In this document: in pieces, positions 16,316 to 25,446 of the stretch
How the letters are laid out: every line of letters starts with the position of its first letter
Numbering within the stretch: position 1 is the stretch's first letter
Assembly: GCA_035556135.1 (NCBI GenBank)
Contig: DATMFO010000003.1
Coordinates: 1,426,001-1,490,000 of the forward strand
Origin: ZC4RG30 sp035556135
GTDB taxonomy: Bacteria; Pseudomonadota; Gammaproteobacteria; Steroidobacterales; Steroidobacteraceae
Reading direction: 5' to 3'
DNA length: 64,000 nucleotides
Position numbers and translations under genes: made by a program
The notes under the pieces: generated by a model
Databases searched by the model: none
The model's input: only the letters and a program-made list of their open reading frames with translations
Told to the model about the DNA's origin: nothing

Positions 16316-17647
16316 GTGAGCACCACCATCCCCGTGAACGAGGAGCGCGCCTACGCGCGCGTGACGCTGCGGCTGCTGCCCTTCCTCGGCCTCTGCTATC
16401 TCATCGCCTACCTCGACCGCGTCAATGTCGGCTTCGCGAAGCTGTACATGCTCGCGGACGTGGGCATGTCCGAAGCCGCCTACGGCTTCGGTGCGGGCAT
16501 CTTCTTCATTGGCTACTTCCTGTTCGAGGTGCCGAGCAACCTGGTACTGCACCGGGTGGGCGCGCGCATGTGGATCGCGCGCATCATGGTCACCTGGGGA
16601 ATCATCTCCGGCGCCATGGCCTTCGTGGAGCCCATCGCGCGCGCCACGGGACTGCAGGCCGAGACGGCTTTCTACGGCCTGCGCTTCCTGCTGGGCGCCG
16701 CCGAGGCGGGCTTCTTCCCGGGCGTGCTGCTGTACCTGAACTACTGGTATCCCGCACACCGCCAGAGCCGCGCCATCGCGCTGCTGCTGATGGCGCAGCC
16801 TTTCGCATTCGTGTTCGGCGGGCCGCTGTCGGGCGGCATCATGGAAAGCTTCGATGGCGCAGGTGGCCTGTATGACTGGCAGTGGATGTTCATCATCGAG
16901 GCCATTCCTGCCGTGCTGCTGGGCATCGTGGTGCTGCTCTACCTGGACAACGGCATCGACGAGGCCTCATGGCTGTCGCCCGGGGAAAAGCAGCTGCTGA
17001 AGGACCGCCTGGCCGGCGAGGCCAGCCGCAAGAGCGACTCCCACATCCTGGCGCTGCTGGCCAGGCCCGTGATGTGGCTGTTCATCGTGATCCTCTTCTG
17101 CATCGTCACCGGCGTTTACGGCATCAACTTCTGGCTGCCCACCATCATCGGCGAGACCGGCATCCAGTCCGTGCTGGTGATCGGGCTCATCACCGCCGCC
17201 TGCTACTTCAGCAGCGCGGTGATGTCGGTACTCATCACCCGCCACGCGGAACGGGTGAACGAGAAGCGCTGGCATGCCACCGTGGCGGCGGTGGGTGGCG
17301 GCGTGTGCCTGGCACTGAGCGCCACCTGGACCGACAGCACCCTCGTCACGGCGGTGCTGCTGTCGCTGGCCACCACCGGCGCGCTGGTGGCCACGGCACT
17401 GTTCTGGAGTTTTCCCGGATCCATGCTCACGGGCGTGGGTGTGGCGGCTGGCCTGGCCGCCATCAACTCTTTCGGCAACCTGGGCGGGTTCGTCGGACCC
17501 TACCTGCTGGGACTGCTCACCGAATGGCTGGGCAGCCGCACCGCGGGGGTGGGCGTGCTGGGTGGGTTCATGGCCAGCGCAGGCGCGCTCATCGCATTGA
17601 CCTGCCATGGCTATGGACTGCGGATCAATGAAGGGGGGAAATCATGA
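16316..17647 (+). CDS. MFS transporter, anion:cation symporter (ACS)-like
   Basis: The 443-residue protein has the ACS-family N-terminus RLLPFLGLCYLIAYLDRVNVGFAK in pieces: LLPFL, YLDRVNVGFA, then GYFLFEVPSNL and GFFPGVLLYLNYWYP. These fit carriers for tartrate, phthalate, glucarate and similar organic acids. Twelve spans are likely. The only suitable start is GTG 16316; no strong ribosome site precedes it, so translation may depend on the upstream gene. Its stop overlaps the next start (ATGA), which shows translational coupling with the serine hydrolase. Confidence 0.9.
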   Translation: MSTTIPVNEERAYARVTLRLLPFLGLCYLIAYLDRVNVGFAKLYMLADVGMSEAAYGFGAGIFFIGYFLFEVPSNLVLHRVGARMWIARIMVTWGIISGAMAFVEPIARATGLQAETAFYGLRFLLGAAEAGFFPGVLLYLNYWYPAHRQSRAIALLLMAQPFAFVFGGPLSGGIMESFDGAGGLYDWQWMFIIEAIPAVLLGIVVLLYLDNGIDEASWLSPGEKQLLKDRLAGEASRKSDSHILALLARPVMWLFIVILFCIVTGVYGINFWLPTIIGETGIQSVLVIGLITAACYFSSAVMSVLITRHAERVNEKRWHATVAAVGGGVCLALSATWTDSTLVTAVLLSLATTGALVATALFWSFPGSMLTGVGVAAGLAAINSFGNLGGFVGPYLLGLLTEWLGSRTAGVGVLGGFMASAGALIALTCHGYGLRINEGGKS

Positions 17648-18939
17648 CGGGCAACAAGAAGACCATCGCGGCGGCCCGCTGGCGGCTTGCGGCAGGGCTT
17701 TTTCTCGCTACGGCACTGGCAGCCTGCCAGGGCGGCGGCGAATCGAAGGCACCCGCCTCCTCCGGCGTGGTGGCCGGCATGTCGAAGGAGCGCCTGGCAC
17801 ACCTGGACAGCCACTTCCACCGCCTGGTGGACGAAGGAAAGATCGCCGGCGTGGTCAGCTGGGTTGCGCGGCACGGCGAGGTGGTGCACGAGGATGCCTA
17901 CGGCGCGGCGGACATCGAGGCGGGGCGCGCGATGACGCCCGACGCATACTTCTATGTGTACTCGATGACCAAGCCCATCACCAGCGTCGCCCTGCTGATG
18001 CTGTACGAGGAGGGGCGCTTCCAGCTCAGTGACCCGGTGGCCCGCTACCTGCCGGAGCTGGCGAACCTGAAGCTGTATGCGGGGGAAGGACCGGGAGGCA
18101 AGATGATCCTGAAGGATCCCGCCCGCCAGCCGACCATCCAGGATGTATTCCGGCACACCGCCGGCTTCCAGTATGGTCCGGCGGGCAACCGCGGTATCGA
18201 TGAGGCCTACCGCAAGGCGGATGTGATGGGCGGGACACTGGCCGACCTCACGAAGCGCCTGGGCACCCTGCCGCTGGCCTACGAACCGGGCACCCGCTGG
18301 GTATATTCGGTTTCGCACGACGTGCAGGCCAGGCTGGTGGAAGTGCTGTCCGGCATTCCCTTCGACGAGTTCGTGCGCACCCGCATCTTCGAACCGCTGG
18401 GCATGAAGAACTCCGTGTTCGGGCGGCCCGATGCCCTGAAGGACAGGTTCGCGGCGATCTACACGGTGGGGCAGGACGGCAAGCTCGCACCCAATGGCGC
18501 ACTCGATGCGCCGGGTGCAGCCACGCGTGTGCTGGGCGGCTTCAGCATTTCCACCACGGCCGCAGACTACGGGCGCTTCGCGCAGATGCTGGTGAACTCG
18601 GGCGAACTGGACGGCGTACGCCTGCTCTCGCGCAAGACGATCGACCTGATGGATTCCAACCACCTGCCCGCGGGAGTGATGCGCGGGGCGGCCGGCGGTG
18701 GCAGTGCCGGCGGCGAAGGCTACGGCCTGGGCGTGCGTGTGGTGCTCGATCCCGCGCAGGCCGGCAATCTGACTTCCGCTGGCACCTTCGGCTGGTCGGG
18801 CGCTGCCGGCACGCATTTCTTCGTCGATCGCGCCGAGGACCTGGTGGCCGTGTTCATGGTGCAGCGGATGGGCGGCGCCGACGGCCCGGGCATGGCGGCA
18901 CAGTTCGAAACCCTGGTCTACCAGGCCATCGTGGATTGA
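17644..18939 (+). CDS. class C beta-lactamase-like serine hydrolase (lipoprotein)
   Basis: A leader ending LAACQ marks lipid anchoring near residue 28. The penicillin-binding/EstB-type active site is visible as S107-M-T-K110, with Y221-S-V as the second element and FGWSGAAG as the third (an HxG-like position with Trp instead of His). The 431-residue length fits the beta-lactamase-related esterase group, which cleaves small esters, lactones or D-amino peptides in the periplasm rather than beta-lactams. The start overlaps the MFS stop by four bases (ATGA). It probably de-esterifies a compound related to the neighbouring carrier. Confidence 0.88.
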   Translation: MTGNKKTIAAARWRLAAGLFLATALAACQGGGESKAPASSGVVAGMSKERLAHLDSHFHRLVDEGKIAGVVSWVARHGEVVHEDAYGAADIEAGRAMTPDAYFYVYSMTKPITSVALLMLYEEGRFQLSDPVARYLPELANLKLYAGEGPGGKMILKDPARQPTIQDVFRHTAGFQYGPAGNRGIDEAYRKADVMGGTLADLTKRLGTLPLAYEPGTRWVYSVSHDVQARLVEVLSGIPFDEFVRTRIFEPLGMKNSVFGRPDALKDRFAAIYTVGQDGKLAPNGALDAPGAATRVLGGFSISTTAADYGRFAQMLVNSGELDGVRLLSRKTIDLMDSNHLPAGVMRGAAGGGSAGGEGYGLGVRVVLDPAQAGNLTSAGTFGWSGAAGTHFFVDRAEDLVAVFMVQRMGGADGPGMAAQFETLVYQAIVD

Positions 18940-18959
18940 TGGCATTCAGGAGCGATGGC

Positions 18960-19496
18960 ATGAAATACCTGCATGTGAATGCGCTCGCGCTGGCGGCCAC
19001 TGGGGTGCTGCTGGGCGCCTGTGGCGCGCCCGACGCCCCGGGCGGCGCGAACCTGGCTGCCCCGGCGCCAGTTTCCACCGTGGCCGAAGACCGCATGGCC
19101 ATCGAGGAAACCCTGCGCCGCTACGTGCGCGGACTGGATGATGCGGACCTCGACGGCTATCTGGCCACCCTCACCGACGATGCCCGCTTTGTCGCCGAGG
19201 AAGGCAGCTATGAGGGCAAGGACGCGATCCGTCGCTACGTCGAGCCAGTGATGAAATCCCGCGCCGAGCGGCGCGCCCGCGAGGGCGCTGCCGCCACGGC
19301 CACGCACCATGTGGTGACGAACCAGTCCATCGAGTTCCTCGATGCCGACAATGTCGTGGTGCGCGCGTACTGGATGTACCTGGTGGCCCATGGCGCCGGC
19401 AAGCCGATGACGGTGGACCTGATGGGCAGTTCCGAGGATTACCTGACGCGGCGCGGCAGCAGCTGGCTGATCAAGGAACGGCGCGTGGCACCCTGA
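18960..19496 (+). CDS. SnoaL-like lipoprotein
   Basis: A leader ending LLGAC predicts lipid anchoring near residue 20. The rest is one SnoaL/NTF2 domain: AIEETLRRYVRGLDDADLDGYLATL, then FVAEEGSYEGKDAIRRYVE and a final SWLIKERRV strand. ATG 18960 has AGGAG 7 bases upstream; an earlier ATG overlapping the hydrolase stop lacks one. It ends the VOC/MBL/MFS/hydrolase run and converges on the paralogue gene at 19521. No catalytic Asp/His pair could be assigned with confidence. Confidence 0.85.
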   Translation: MKYLHVNALALAATGVLLGACGAPDAPGGANLAAPAPVSTVAEDRMAIEETLRRYVRGLDDADLDGYLATLTDDARFVAEEGSYEGKDAIRRYVEPVMKSRAERRAREGAAATATHHVVTNQSIEFLDADNVVVRAYWMYLVAHGAGKPMTVDLMGSSEDYLTRRGSSWLIKERRVAP

Positions 19497-19520
19497 ACCA
19501 TCGGCGGAGCCACATCGCCC

Positions 19521-20273
19521 TCACGGCAGCTTGCGGCCCGCCTTCTTCGCCAGCTCTTCCACCCGGTTGAACCAGAACTCCTCGTTGCATTCATAGGGCA
19601 GCAGGTGCCCGCCGGGCACCTCGGTCCAGCGCCGCGTGAACACCAGGGGCTGGGTGTAGAACTCCGGATCAGTCATCGTGACGTCGGCGACCAGCGTTCG
19701 CCGGCCCTGGCTGTCAGGCCCTTCCACGCGGTAGCGCTCGACGATCACCGCCTCCTCCGAGTGGGGCGTGGTGCGCTGGTCGAGCTGCTCCACGAGGCTG
19801 GTGGTCTCGATCACCAGCTCATTGCCCTCCCAGCGGCCGCTGGAATAGCCACTGCGGCCGGGCACGCGATCCTTCAGCGGCGCGTTGCGGTCGCCGAAGT
19901 ACACACGTCGCACCTCACCGTGCAGCTCGAAGATCATCGTGATCTGGCGGGGCTGCTGGATGATTTCCATCGGGTAGCCGCCGCCGCCCATCAGCACGCC
20001 GGGCATGCCGGCACCCAGGCAGACGCCGCCTGGCGTGTCTCCCGTGGGGGATACGATGGCATTGAAGGCATCGTGGCGCTGCTTCGCCTCCGGGCGCAGA
20101 GGCAGTGACTGGCCCGCCCCCTGGCCCCGACCGCCGCCAGTGCCGGTACCGACGGGGCTCCAGATGCCGTTCAGGTCTGGCGGTGAAGGCGCCGCGCCCC
20201 ATGCCGGCAATGCGGACAGCGCGAAACCTGCGCCGACCAGCGCGGCGAGCGATGCGAACCCGCGACGGTTCAT
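19521..20273 (-). CDS. Tat-exported protein of unknown function, paralogue of 13286-14020
   Basis: The N-terminus MNRRGFASLAALVGAGFA is a Tat leader cleaved near AWGA. The mature domain repeats the order of conserved blocks seen in the lipoprotein at 13286: SPTGDTPGGVCLGAGMP, GGGYPMEIIQQP, GEVRRVYFGDR, WEGNELVIET and TDPEFYTQPLV. One copy is lipid-anchored and the other soluble. ATG 20273 has a GGAG upstream; GTG 20282 overlaps the stop of the SUMF1-like gene (GTGA) and is an alternative that would couple the two. Beta-rich, no assigned function. Confidence 0.82.
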   Translation of the reverse strand: MNRRGFASLAALVGAGFALSALPAWGAAPSPPDLNGIWSPVGTGTGGGRGQGAGQSLPLRPEAKQRHDAFNAIVSPTGDTPGGVCLGAGMPGVLMGGGGYPMEIIQQPRQITMIFELHGEVRRVYFGDRNAPLKDRVPGRSGYSSGRWEGNELVIETTSLVEQLDQRTTPHSEEAVIVERYRVEGPDSQGRRTLVADVTMTDPEFYTQPLVFTRRWTEVPGGHLLPYECNEEFWFNRVEELAKKAGRKLP

Positions 20274-20278
20274 GGTGC

Positions 20279-21202
20279 TCACTCCAGCGACCGGGCGACC
20301 CGGAAACCCAGGTAGTCGCGCCCACGCGTGTTGGCCGCGTAAGGGGCACCGCGCCGCGCCGAGCGGTGCATATAGGGATTGCTGGTGAAGGTGCCGTTGC
20401 GGAACACACGCACTGAGCAGTCCCCTTCAGTGCTCGCGCTGCCGTCCACCGGTGCGTTCTTCATGTCCGCCTCGTAGCAGTCCTGGGTCCATTCGAAGAC
20501 ATTGCCGTGCATGTCGTGCAGACCCCAGGCATTCGGCGGGAAGGAGCCCACCGGGGCAGTCTCGTTGCCCCAGCGATCGGCGCCCTCGGCATGCGGACCG
20601 CGCTCGCCGTGCCCCGGCTTGCCGAAATTGCCGCGGTTGTAGTCGATGGTCGCGCCCCAGGGATAAGGGGTGGTCGTGCCGGCGCGTGCAGCGTATTCCC
20701 ATTCGGCCTCCGAAGGCAGGCGATAGAGATCATCGTGGCCGGTCTTCCAGTTGAGCCAGCCCACGAAGCGCTGCGCGTCGTACCAGCTCATGCCCACGGC
20801 CGGCCGCGTACCACGGCCGTAGTCCTTGTAATTCGGGTTGCGCGAGCCGTCGGCGTTGGAACGCAGGGCGCGGTCGATCTCCGCGCCTTCGCACCAGTTG
20901 TCGCGCACGCAGGCTTCCCACTGGTTCCACGTCACCTGCGTGGTGGCGATGGCGAAGGCGCGCTTGATGGCCACGCGATGCTGCGGTTCGTCCGGATCGC
21001 GCTCCGGCTCGCTTTCCGGCGAGCCCATCATGAATTCCCCGGCAGGCAGCACCACCAGTTCCGGGCAGCTGCGGCATTCCTTGATGCGCTCGCCCGGTTT
21101 CACACGCTTGCCCGCGGCGCCCGCCGGATGGGCCAGCAGTGCCATCGCTGCGGCCAGCAGCATGTATCCCGGCCAGCCCGGAATCGATTTCTTGTTCGTC
21201 AT
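20279..21202 (-). CDS. SUMF1/formylglycine-generating-enzyme-like exported protein
   Basis: About 307 residues: a leader (GYMLLAAAMALLAHPAGAAG), then an FGE-sulfatase domain starting VVLPAGEFMMGSPESEPERD. It carries the usual WNQWEACV, RPAVGMSWYDAQRFVGWLN, RLPSEAEWEYAARAG and NAWGLHDMHGNVFEWTQD blocks and ends YLGFRVARS. The two C-terminal Cys of aerobic formylglycine-generating enzymes are absent, so it should not activate sulfatases that way; SUMF1-fold proteins also serve as ligand-binding or other redox enzymes. ATG 21202 has GGGG at good spacing; ATG 21208 directly abuts it. It is divergent from the sugar ABC operon and adjoins the unknown exported gene. Confidence 0.87.
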   Translation of the reverse strand: MTNKKSIPGWPGYMLLAAAMALLAHPAGAAGKRVKPGERIKECRSCPELVVLPAGEFMMGSPESEPERDPDEPQHRVAIKRAFAIATTQVTWNQWEACVRDNWCEGAEIDRALRSNADGSRNPNYKDYGRGTRPAVGMSWYDAQRFVGWLNWKTGHDDLYRLPSEAEWEYAARAGTTTPYPWGATIDYNRGNFGKPGHGERGPHAEGADRWGNETAPVGSFPPNAWGLHDMHGNVFEWTQDCYEADMKNAPVDGSASTEGDCSVRVFRNGTFTSNPYMHRSARRGAPYAANTRGRDYLGFRVARSLE

Positions 21203-21322
21203 GTTCATCCCCCATTTGCCATCTGCCGGGATCCCGCCTGCCCCGGCCCGCCGGGTGTGTGCCATTGACACCCCCCCATTGCCCCGGAGAATAGCCGCAC
21301 AACCAGAATAAAGGGGAAGCCC

Positions 21323-22408
21323 GTGTCGGGGGTCAGACTGTCCGGGGTGCGCAAGCACTTCGGCGACGTTCTTGTGATCGATGACCTGTCGCTCGAGATC
21401 AATTCCGGCGAGTTCGTGGTCTTCCTGGGTCCGTCCGGCTGCGGCAAGTCGACCCTCCTGCGCATGATTGCCGGCCTCGAGACCGTCGATGCCGGCGAAG
21501 TCCACCTCGAAGGCCGGCGCATCGACCCACTGCCGCCCGGCGCCCGCAACGTCGCCATGGTGTTCCAGCAATACGCGCTGTACCCGCACATGACGGTGCG
21601 CGAGAACCTCGCCTTCGGACTGCGCAATGCACGCGTGCCGGCCGGAGACATCCAGCAGCGCATCGGCAAGGCCGTGCAGCGCCTGGAGATCGAGGCGCTT
21701 CTGGAGCGCCGGCCCGGCCAGCTCTCCGGCGGACAGCGCCAGCGCGTGGCCATCGCCCGCGCCATCGTGAAGGAACCGGAGCTGTTCCTGTTCGACGAAC
21801 CCCTCTCCAACCTCGACGCCGCCCTGCGCGCACGCACGCGCATCGAGCTGGCCCAGCTGCACCAGCAGCTGGGTGCCACGATGATCTTCGTCACGCATGA
21901 CCAGATCGAGGCCATGACGCTGGCCGACCGCATCGTGGTGCTCAACAACGGCCGCATCGAGCAGATCGGCACGCCGATGCAGATCTACCGCAGGCCCGCG
22001 ACGCGTTTCGTGGCCACCTTTGTCGGCACGCCACGCATCAACCTGGTGCCGGTGCAGGTGGCCGAGGAGCAGGGCCGTGCGCTAGCCCGCCTTGCCGATG
22101 GCGCATCGGTGTGGACCGACGTGCCCATTGCGGGCATGCCCGGCGGCGGGATGACGCTGGGCATCCGTGCCGAGTGTGTGCACATCGTCGATCCTGCCGG
22201 CGGTGGGGCCCGCGGCACCGTGCGTGTGGTGGAGCGCCTGGGTGACCGCACGCTGGTTCACGTGGCGCTGGCCGATGGCACGCTGCTCACTGCCGAGGAG
22301 CGCGGGGATTCTGCCGTCCAGACCGGCCAGCAGGTCGGCCTTGAGCTGGATGGCGCCGCAGCTCACCTCTTCGCCGCCGACGGCACGGCCTGGCACGCGG
22401 CGGGCTGA
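21323..22408 (+). CDS. CUT1 sugar ABC transporter ATP-binding protein (MalK/UgpC type)
   Basis: Walker A is GPSGCGKST, the Q-loop FQQYALYPHMTVRENLAFGL, the signature LSGGQRQR, Walker B LFLFDEPLSNLD and the H-loop THDQIEAM. After the nucleotide domain comes a MalK-type OB/TOBE tail (residues about 240-361). It energises uptake of an oligosaccharide through the two permeases that follow. Start GTG 21323 with AAGGGGAA upstream. The next gene starts within its stop (TGATG). The linked GH51 gene points to arabino-oligosaccharides as cargo. Confidence 0.95.
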   Translation: MSGVRLSGVRKHFGDVLVIDDLSLEINSGEFVVFLGPSGCGKSTLLRMIAGLETVDAGEVHLEGRRIDPLPPGARNVAMVFQQYALYPHMTVRENLAFGLRNARVPAGDIQQRIGKAVQRLEIEALLERRPGQLSGGQRQRVAIARAIVKEPELFLFDEPLSNLDAALRARTRIELAQLHQQLGATMIFVTHDQIEAMTLADRIVVLNNGRIEQIGTPMQIYRRPATRFVATFVGTPRINLVPVQVAEEQGRALARLADGASVWTDVPIAGMPGGGMTLGIRAECVHIVDPAGGGARGTVRVVERLGDRTLVHVALADGTLLTAEERGDSAVQTGQQVGLELDGAAAHLFAADGTAWHAAG

Positions 22409-23301
22409 TGTCCGGCGTCGGCAGCAATTCGCCTGCGACGATGCGCGGCCGCTGGACCGGCGGGCTCTTCGTCGCACCCTACCTGCTGGTGTTCGTGCTG
22501 ATGCTGCTGGTACCACTGGTGGTGGGCATCCGCCTGTCGCTGACGCGCGGTGACCTGTTCGGGGTGAAGGAGTTCGTCGGCCTCGACAATTTCATCCGGC
22601 TCGCGCGCGATCCGGTGTTCCGCCAGACGGTGTGGAATACCGTGTACTTCGTGCTGCTCACCGTGCCGGCCATGACGGTGATCGGCCTGGGGCTGGCCCT
22701 GGTGCTCAATCGCCAGACGCGCTGGGCGGCCATCCTGCGTGCCATCTTCTTCGCCTCCACGGTGCTGTCGGTCACGGTGGTGACGCTGATCTGGCGCCTG
22801 GTGCTGATTCCCGAAGGAGGCCTGGCGGCGGTGATCGCCCGCGCCTTTGGCCAGGAGCCGGTGGCCTTCCTCAGCGAGCAGGCGCTGGCCATGCCGGCCG
22901 TCGCCGTAACGACGATCTGGTGGGGCATCGGCCTGCCGATGGTGCTCTTCCTGGCGGCCTTGCAGCAGGTACCCAGGGAGATCTACGAAGCGGCGGCACT
23001 CGACCGCGCGTCGCGCACGCGGATGCTGCTCTCAATCACCCTGCCCTCGATCCGCCGCACCATCGCACTGGTGGTGATCGTGGGGATCATCCTGCAGTTC
23101 CAGCTGTTTGGCCAGCCGCACCTGATGACCGGCGGCGGACCGAACAACTCCACCAGGCCCATCGTGCTGTTCATCTATGAGACCGGCTGGAAGCAGTGGC
23201 AGCTCGGCTACGCCTCGGCCGCCTCGCAGGTGCTGTTCGCCATGATAGCGATCGCCGCGATGGCGCAGTATTACTTCTCCTCGCGCAAGGATGCGATGTG
23301 A
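22408..23301 (+). CDS. CUT1 sugar ABC transporter permease (MalF-like)
   Basis: A 297-residue protein with six likely spans, starting with PYLLVFVLMLLVPLVVGIRLS. The cytoplasmic EAA loop reads EIYEAAALDRASRTRMLLSITLP in pieces (EIYEAAALD, then ITLPSIRRT). It pairs with the MalG-like permease next door. Both ends overlap neighbours by one to four bases (TGATG at the start and GTGA at the end), so the four transporter genes are translationally coupled. Confidence 0.95.
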   Translation: MSGVGSNSPATMRGRWTGGLFVAPYLLVFVLMLLVPLVVGIRLSLTRGDLFGVKEFVGLDNFIRLARDPVFRQTVWNTVYFVLLTVPAMTVIGLGLALVLNRQTRWAAILRAIFFASTVLSVTVVTLIWRLVLIPEGGLAAVIARAFGQEPVAFLSEQALAMPAVAVTTIWWGIGLPMVLFLAALQQVPREIYEAAALDRASRTRMLLSITLPSIRRTIALVVIVGIILQFQLFGQPHLMTGGGPNNSTRPIVLFIYETGWKQWQLGYASAASQVLFAMIAIAAMAQYYFSSRKDAM

Positions 23302-24131
23302 CCGCCGTCGCCGCACAGCGCGCGCCCCGCATCGCCGTCGCCCTGGTGGCCATCGCGGCCATCGTGATGCTCACGCCAATGCTGTGGGTACTCATCCTGA
23401 GCCTGAAGGACAACACGGCACTGATGGCCGATACCAGTTCGGCCTTCGTGCCGCCCTGGACGCTGGCCAACTACCGCAACATCATCGGCGAGGGGCAGGT
23501 CTTCACCTGGCTCCTCAACAGCCTGGTGGTCTCGCTCACCATGACGGCCGGCGTGCTGCTGCTCTCTTCACTGGCCGGCTACGGGTTCGCGCGGCTGGAC
23601 TTTCCCGGCCGCAAGGTGCTGTTCGTGGTCGTGCTGCTGGGCCTGGCGATTCCCGAGCAGGCGGTGATCATCGGCCGTCACCAGATGTTCAGCGCCGCAG
23701 AACTGCACAACACCTACACGGCGCTTGTACTGCCCGGCCTGTCGATGCCGCTGGGCGTATTCCTGATGACGCAGTATTTCCGCGCGGTGCCAAAGGAGAT
23801 TGACGAGGCTGCGCTGCTCGACGGAGCTTCGCGCCTGACAATCTTCTGGCGCATCCTGCTGCCGCTGAGCATCCCGGCCCAGGCAACGCTGGGCATCTTC
23901 ACCTTCTTCCACGCCTGGAACGACTACTGGTGGCCGCTGATCAGCGCCACCGACAAGGACATGCTCACCCTCACGGTGGGCATCGCAGCCACGCAGATGA
24001 ATTTCGCGCAGTCCGAATCGCTGGGCTTCCTGATGGCGCAGGCGGTGTTTGCCGGCGTGCCCACCCTGCTGGTGTACCTGGTGTTCCAGAAGTACATCGT
24101 GCGGGCGGTGGCCGGAGCAGCGGGACAATGA
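23298..24131 (+). CDS. CUT1 sugar ABC transporter permease (MalG-like)
   Basis: About 277 residues with six spans. The EAA loop is EIDEAALLDGASRLTIFWRI in pieces, followed by LPLSIPAQATL, and the C-terminal span is LLVYLVFQKYIVRAVAG, all typical of MalG-like subunits. The start is GTG 23298, overlapping the stop of the MalF-like gene (GTGA). The stop overlaps the ATG of the binding-protein gene. Confidence 0.94.
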   Translation: MTAVAAQRAPRIAVALVAIAAIVMLTPMLWVLILSLKDNTALMADTSSAFVPPWTLANYRNIIGEGQVFTWLLNSLVVSLTMTAGVLLLSSLAGYGFARLDFPGRKVLFVVVLLGLAIPEQAVIIGRHQMFSAAELHNTYTALVLPGLSMPLGVFLMTQYFRAVPKEIDEAALLDGASRLTIFWRILLPLSIPAQATLGIFTFFHAWNDYWWPLISATDKDMLTLTVGIAATQMNFAQSESLGFLMAQAVFAGVPTLLVYLVFQKYIVRAVAGAAGQ

Positions 24132-25435
24132 AGCGGCTGCTGGCGCTTTTTCCACTCGCGTTGCTGGCCGCCTGCGGTCGCCACGACGATCGCACCGAGC
24201 TGGTGATCCAGCGTTTCTTCGGTGCCTGCCAGGCCGAGTTCGGTGCGCTCACCGATCCGTCCAGGGCAGCCGGGGAATGCGGGATCATCACTGCGATGAT
24301 CAACCAGTTCGAGGCCGCCAACCCTGACATCCGCGTGGTGGAGAACACCGTATTCTGGCCCGGCTACGACCAGCTCACCGCCCAGCTGGCCGCCAATGGC
24401 CCGCCGGACCTGGTGACCATGCACAGCTCCGCCATCCCCGACTACGACGCCCGCGGCCTGCTCGAGCCGCTGGACGACGAGCTGGCGGCGGTGGGCATCG
24501 ATGCACAGCAGTTCACCGCCGCCGCGCGCGCAGGCGTGACAGTGGACGGCCGCACCATGGGCCTGCCCATCGACGTGTGGGCACCGCTGTGGCACATCAA
24601 CATGAACCTGTTCCGGCAGGCCGGCCTGGTGGCCGACGGCAAGCCGGTGATGCCATCCAGCGCCGAGGAGTTCTTCGCCCACGCCGAGCAGTTCCGGGAA
24701 CGCACCGGCAAGCCCTACTTCATCCAGGTGACCAACAAGGACTTCGCAGGCCCCATGCGCCTGTTCTACGCCTGGGTGATGCAGCAGGGCGCTCCGCTGT
24801 TCACCGACGAGCGTCATGCCGCCTTCAACAGCCCGGAGGGCCGGCGTGCGCTGGAGTTCATGAAGGAGCTCTACCAGCGCGGCCACAGCGCGAAGAACCT
24901 CGACTATGCCGGTGCCGTGTCGGCATTCCTCAAGGGTGAAGGCGGCATCCTGGTGGATGGCACCTGGATGGTGGGACAGTTCGACGCGGCTGCCCACGAG
25001 GCAGCCAGCCCGCTGCATGAGGGCTATGCCGTGCGCCCCTTCCCTTTCCTGTTCCACGGCCGGCAGGTCTCGCTGGTCGACGGGCACAACTGGGTGATGC
25101 CGCTCGATGCGCGCCGCACGCCCGCCGAGCGCGAGGCCGCCCGCCGCTTCCTGGCCTACTTCGCGGCGAATGACTTCCAGTGGGCACGCACCGGGCACTT
25201 TCCCGCCTACCAGGCCATCATCGACAGCGCGGAGTGGCAGCAGCTGCCCCACCGCGGCGACATCGCGCAGATCACCGCCATCGGCGAACCGCTGCCCAAG
25301 TACGTGCGGCGCCAGTCGCCCATCGAATTCATCGTTGGCGAGGAAGCCGCCGCCGCCTACACGGGGGTAAAGCCCCTGGACCGCGCCCTGGCCGACATGC
25401 AGCGGCGCGCCGACGAGATACTGCAGAGTTTCTGA
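24128..25435 (+). CDS. sugar-binding lipoprotein of the ABC transporter (SBP family 1)
   Basis: About 435 residues. A leader ending LLAAC predicts lipid anchoring near residue 17, which is unusual for a Gram-negative sugar-binding protein. The fold markers are INQFEAANPDIRVVE, PDLVTMHSSAIPDY, GLPIDVWAPLWHINMNLF and FLKGEGGILVDGTWMVG. A Cys pair (GACQ and GECG, about residues 35 and 52) frames an insert that may form a disulfide. ATG 24128 overlaps the permease stop (ATGA). It delivers the sugar to the two permeases. Confidence 0.93.
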   Translation: MKRLLALFPLALLAACGRHDDRTELVIQRFFGACQAEFGALTDPSRAAGECGIITAMINQFEAANPDIRVVENTVFWPGYDQLTAQLAANGPPDLVTMHSSAIPDYDARGLLEPLDDELAAVGIDAQQFTAAARAGVTVDGRTMGLPIDVWAPLWHINMNLFRQAGLVADGKPVMPSSAEEFFAHAEQFRERTGKPYFIQVTNKDFAGPMRLFYAWVMQQGAPLFTDERHAAFNSPEGRRALEFMKELYQRGHSAKNLDYAGAVSAFLKGEGGILVDGTWMVGQFDAAAHEAASPLHEGYAVRPFPFLFHGRQVSLVDGHNWVMPLDARRTPAEREAARRFLAYFAANDFQWARTGHFPAYQAIIDSAEWQQLPHRGDIAQITAIGEPLPKYVRRQSPIEFIVGEEAAAAYTGVKPLDRALADMQRRADEILQSF

Positions 25436-25446
25436 GGGAGCATTCA

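Noticed and set aside
17644..18939. true beta-lactamase resistance gene
   Set aside because: SxxK is present but the third motif and sequence fit the general esterase/peptidase group, and context is catabolic.
20279..21202. active formylglycine-generating enzyme
   Set aside because: The catalytic C-terminal cysteines of that enzyme are absent.
23924..25252. 442-residue minus-strand open frame
   Set aside because: It is opposite the binding-protein gene, which is coupled in the transporter operon.
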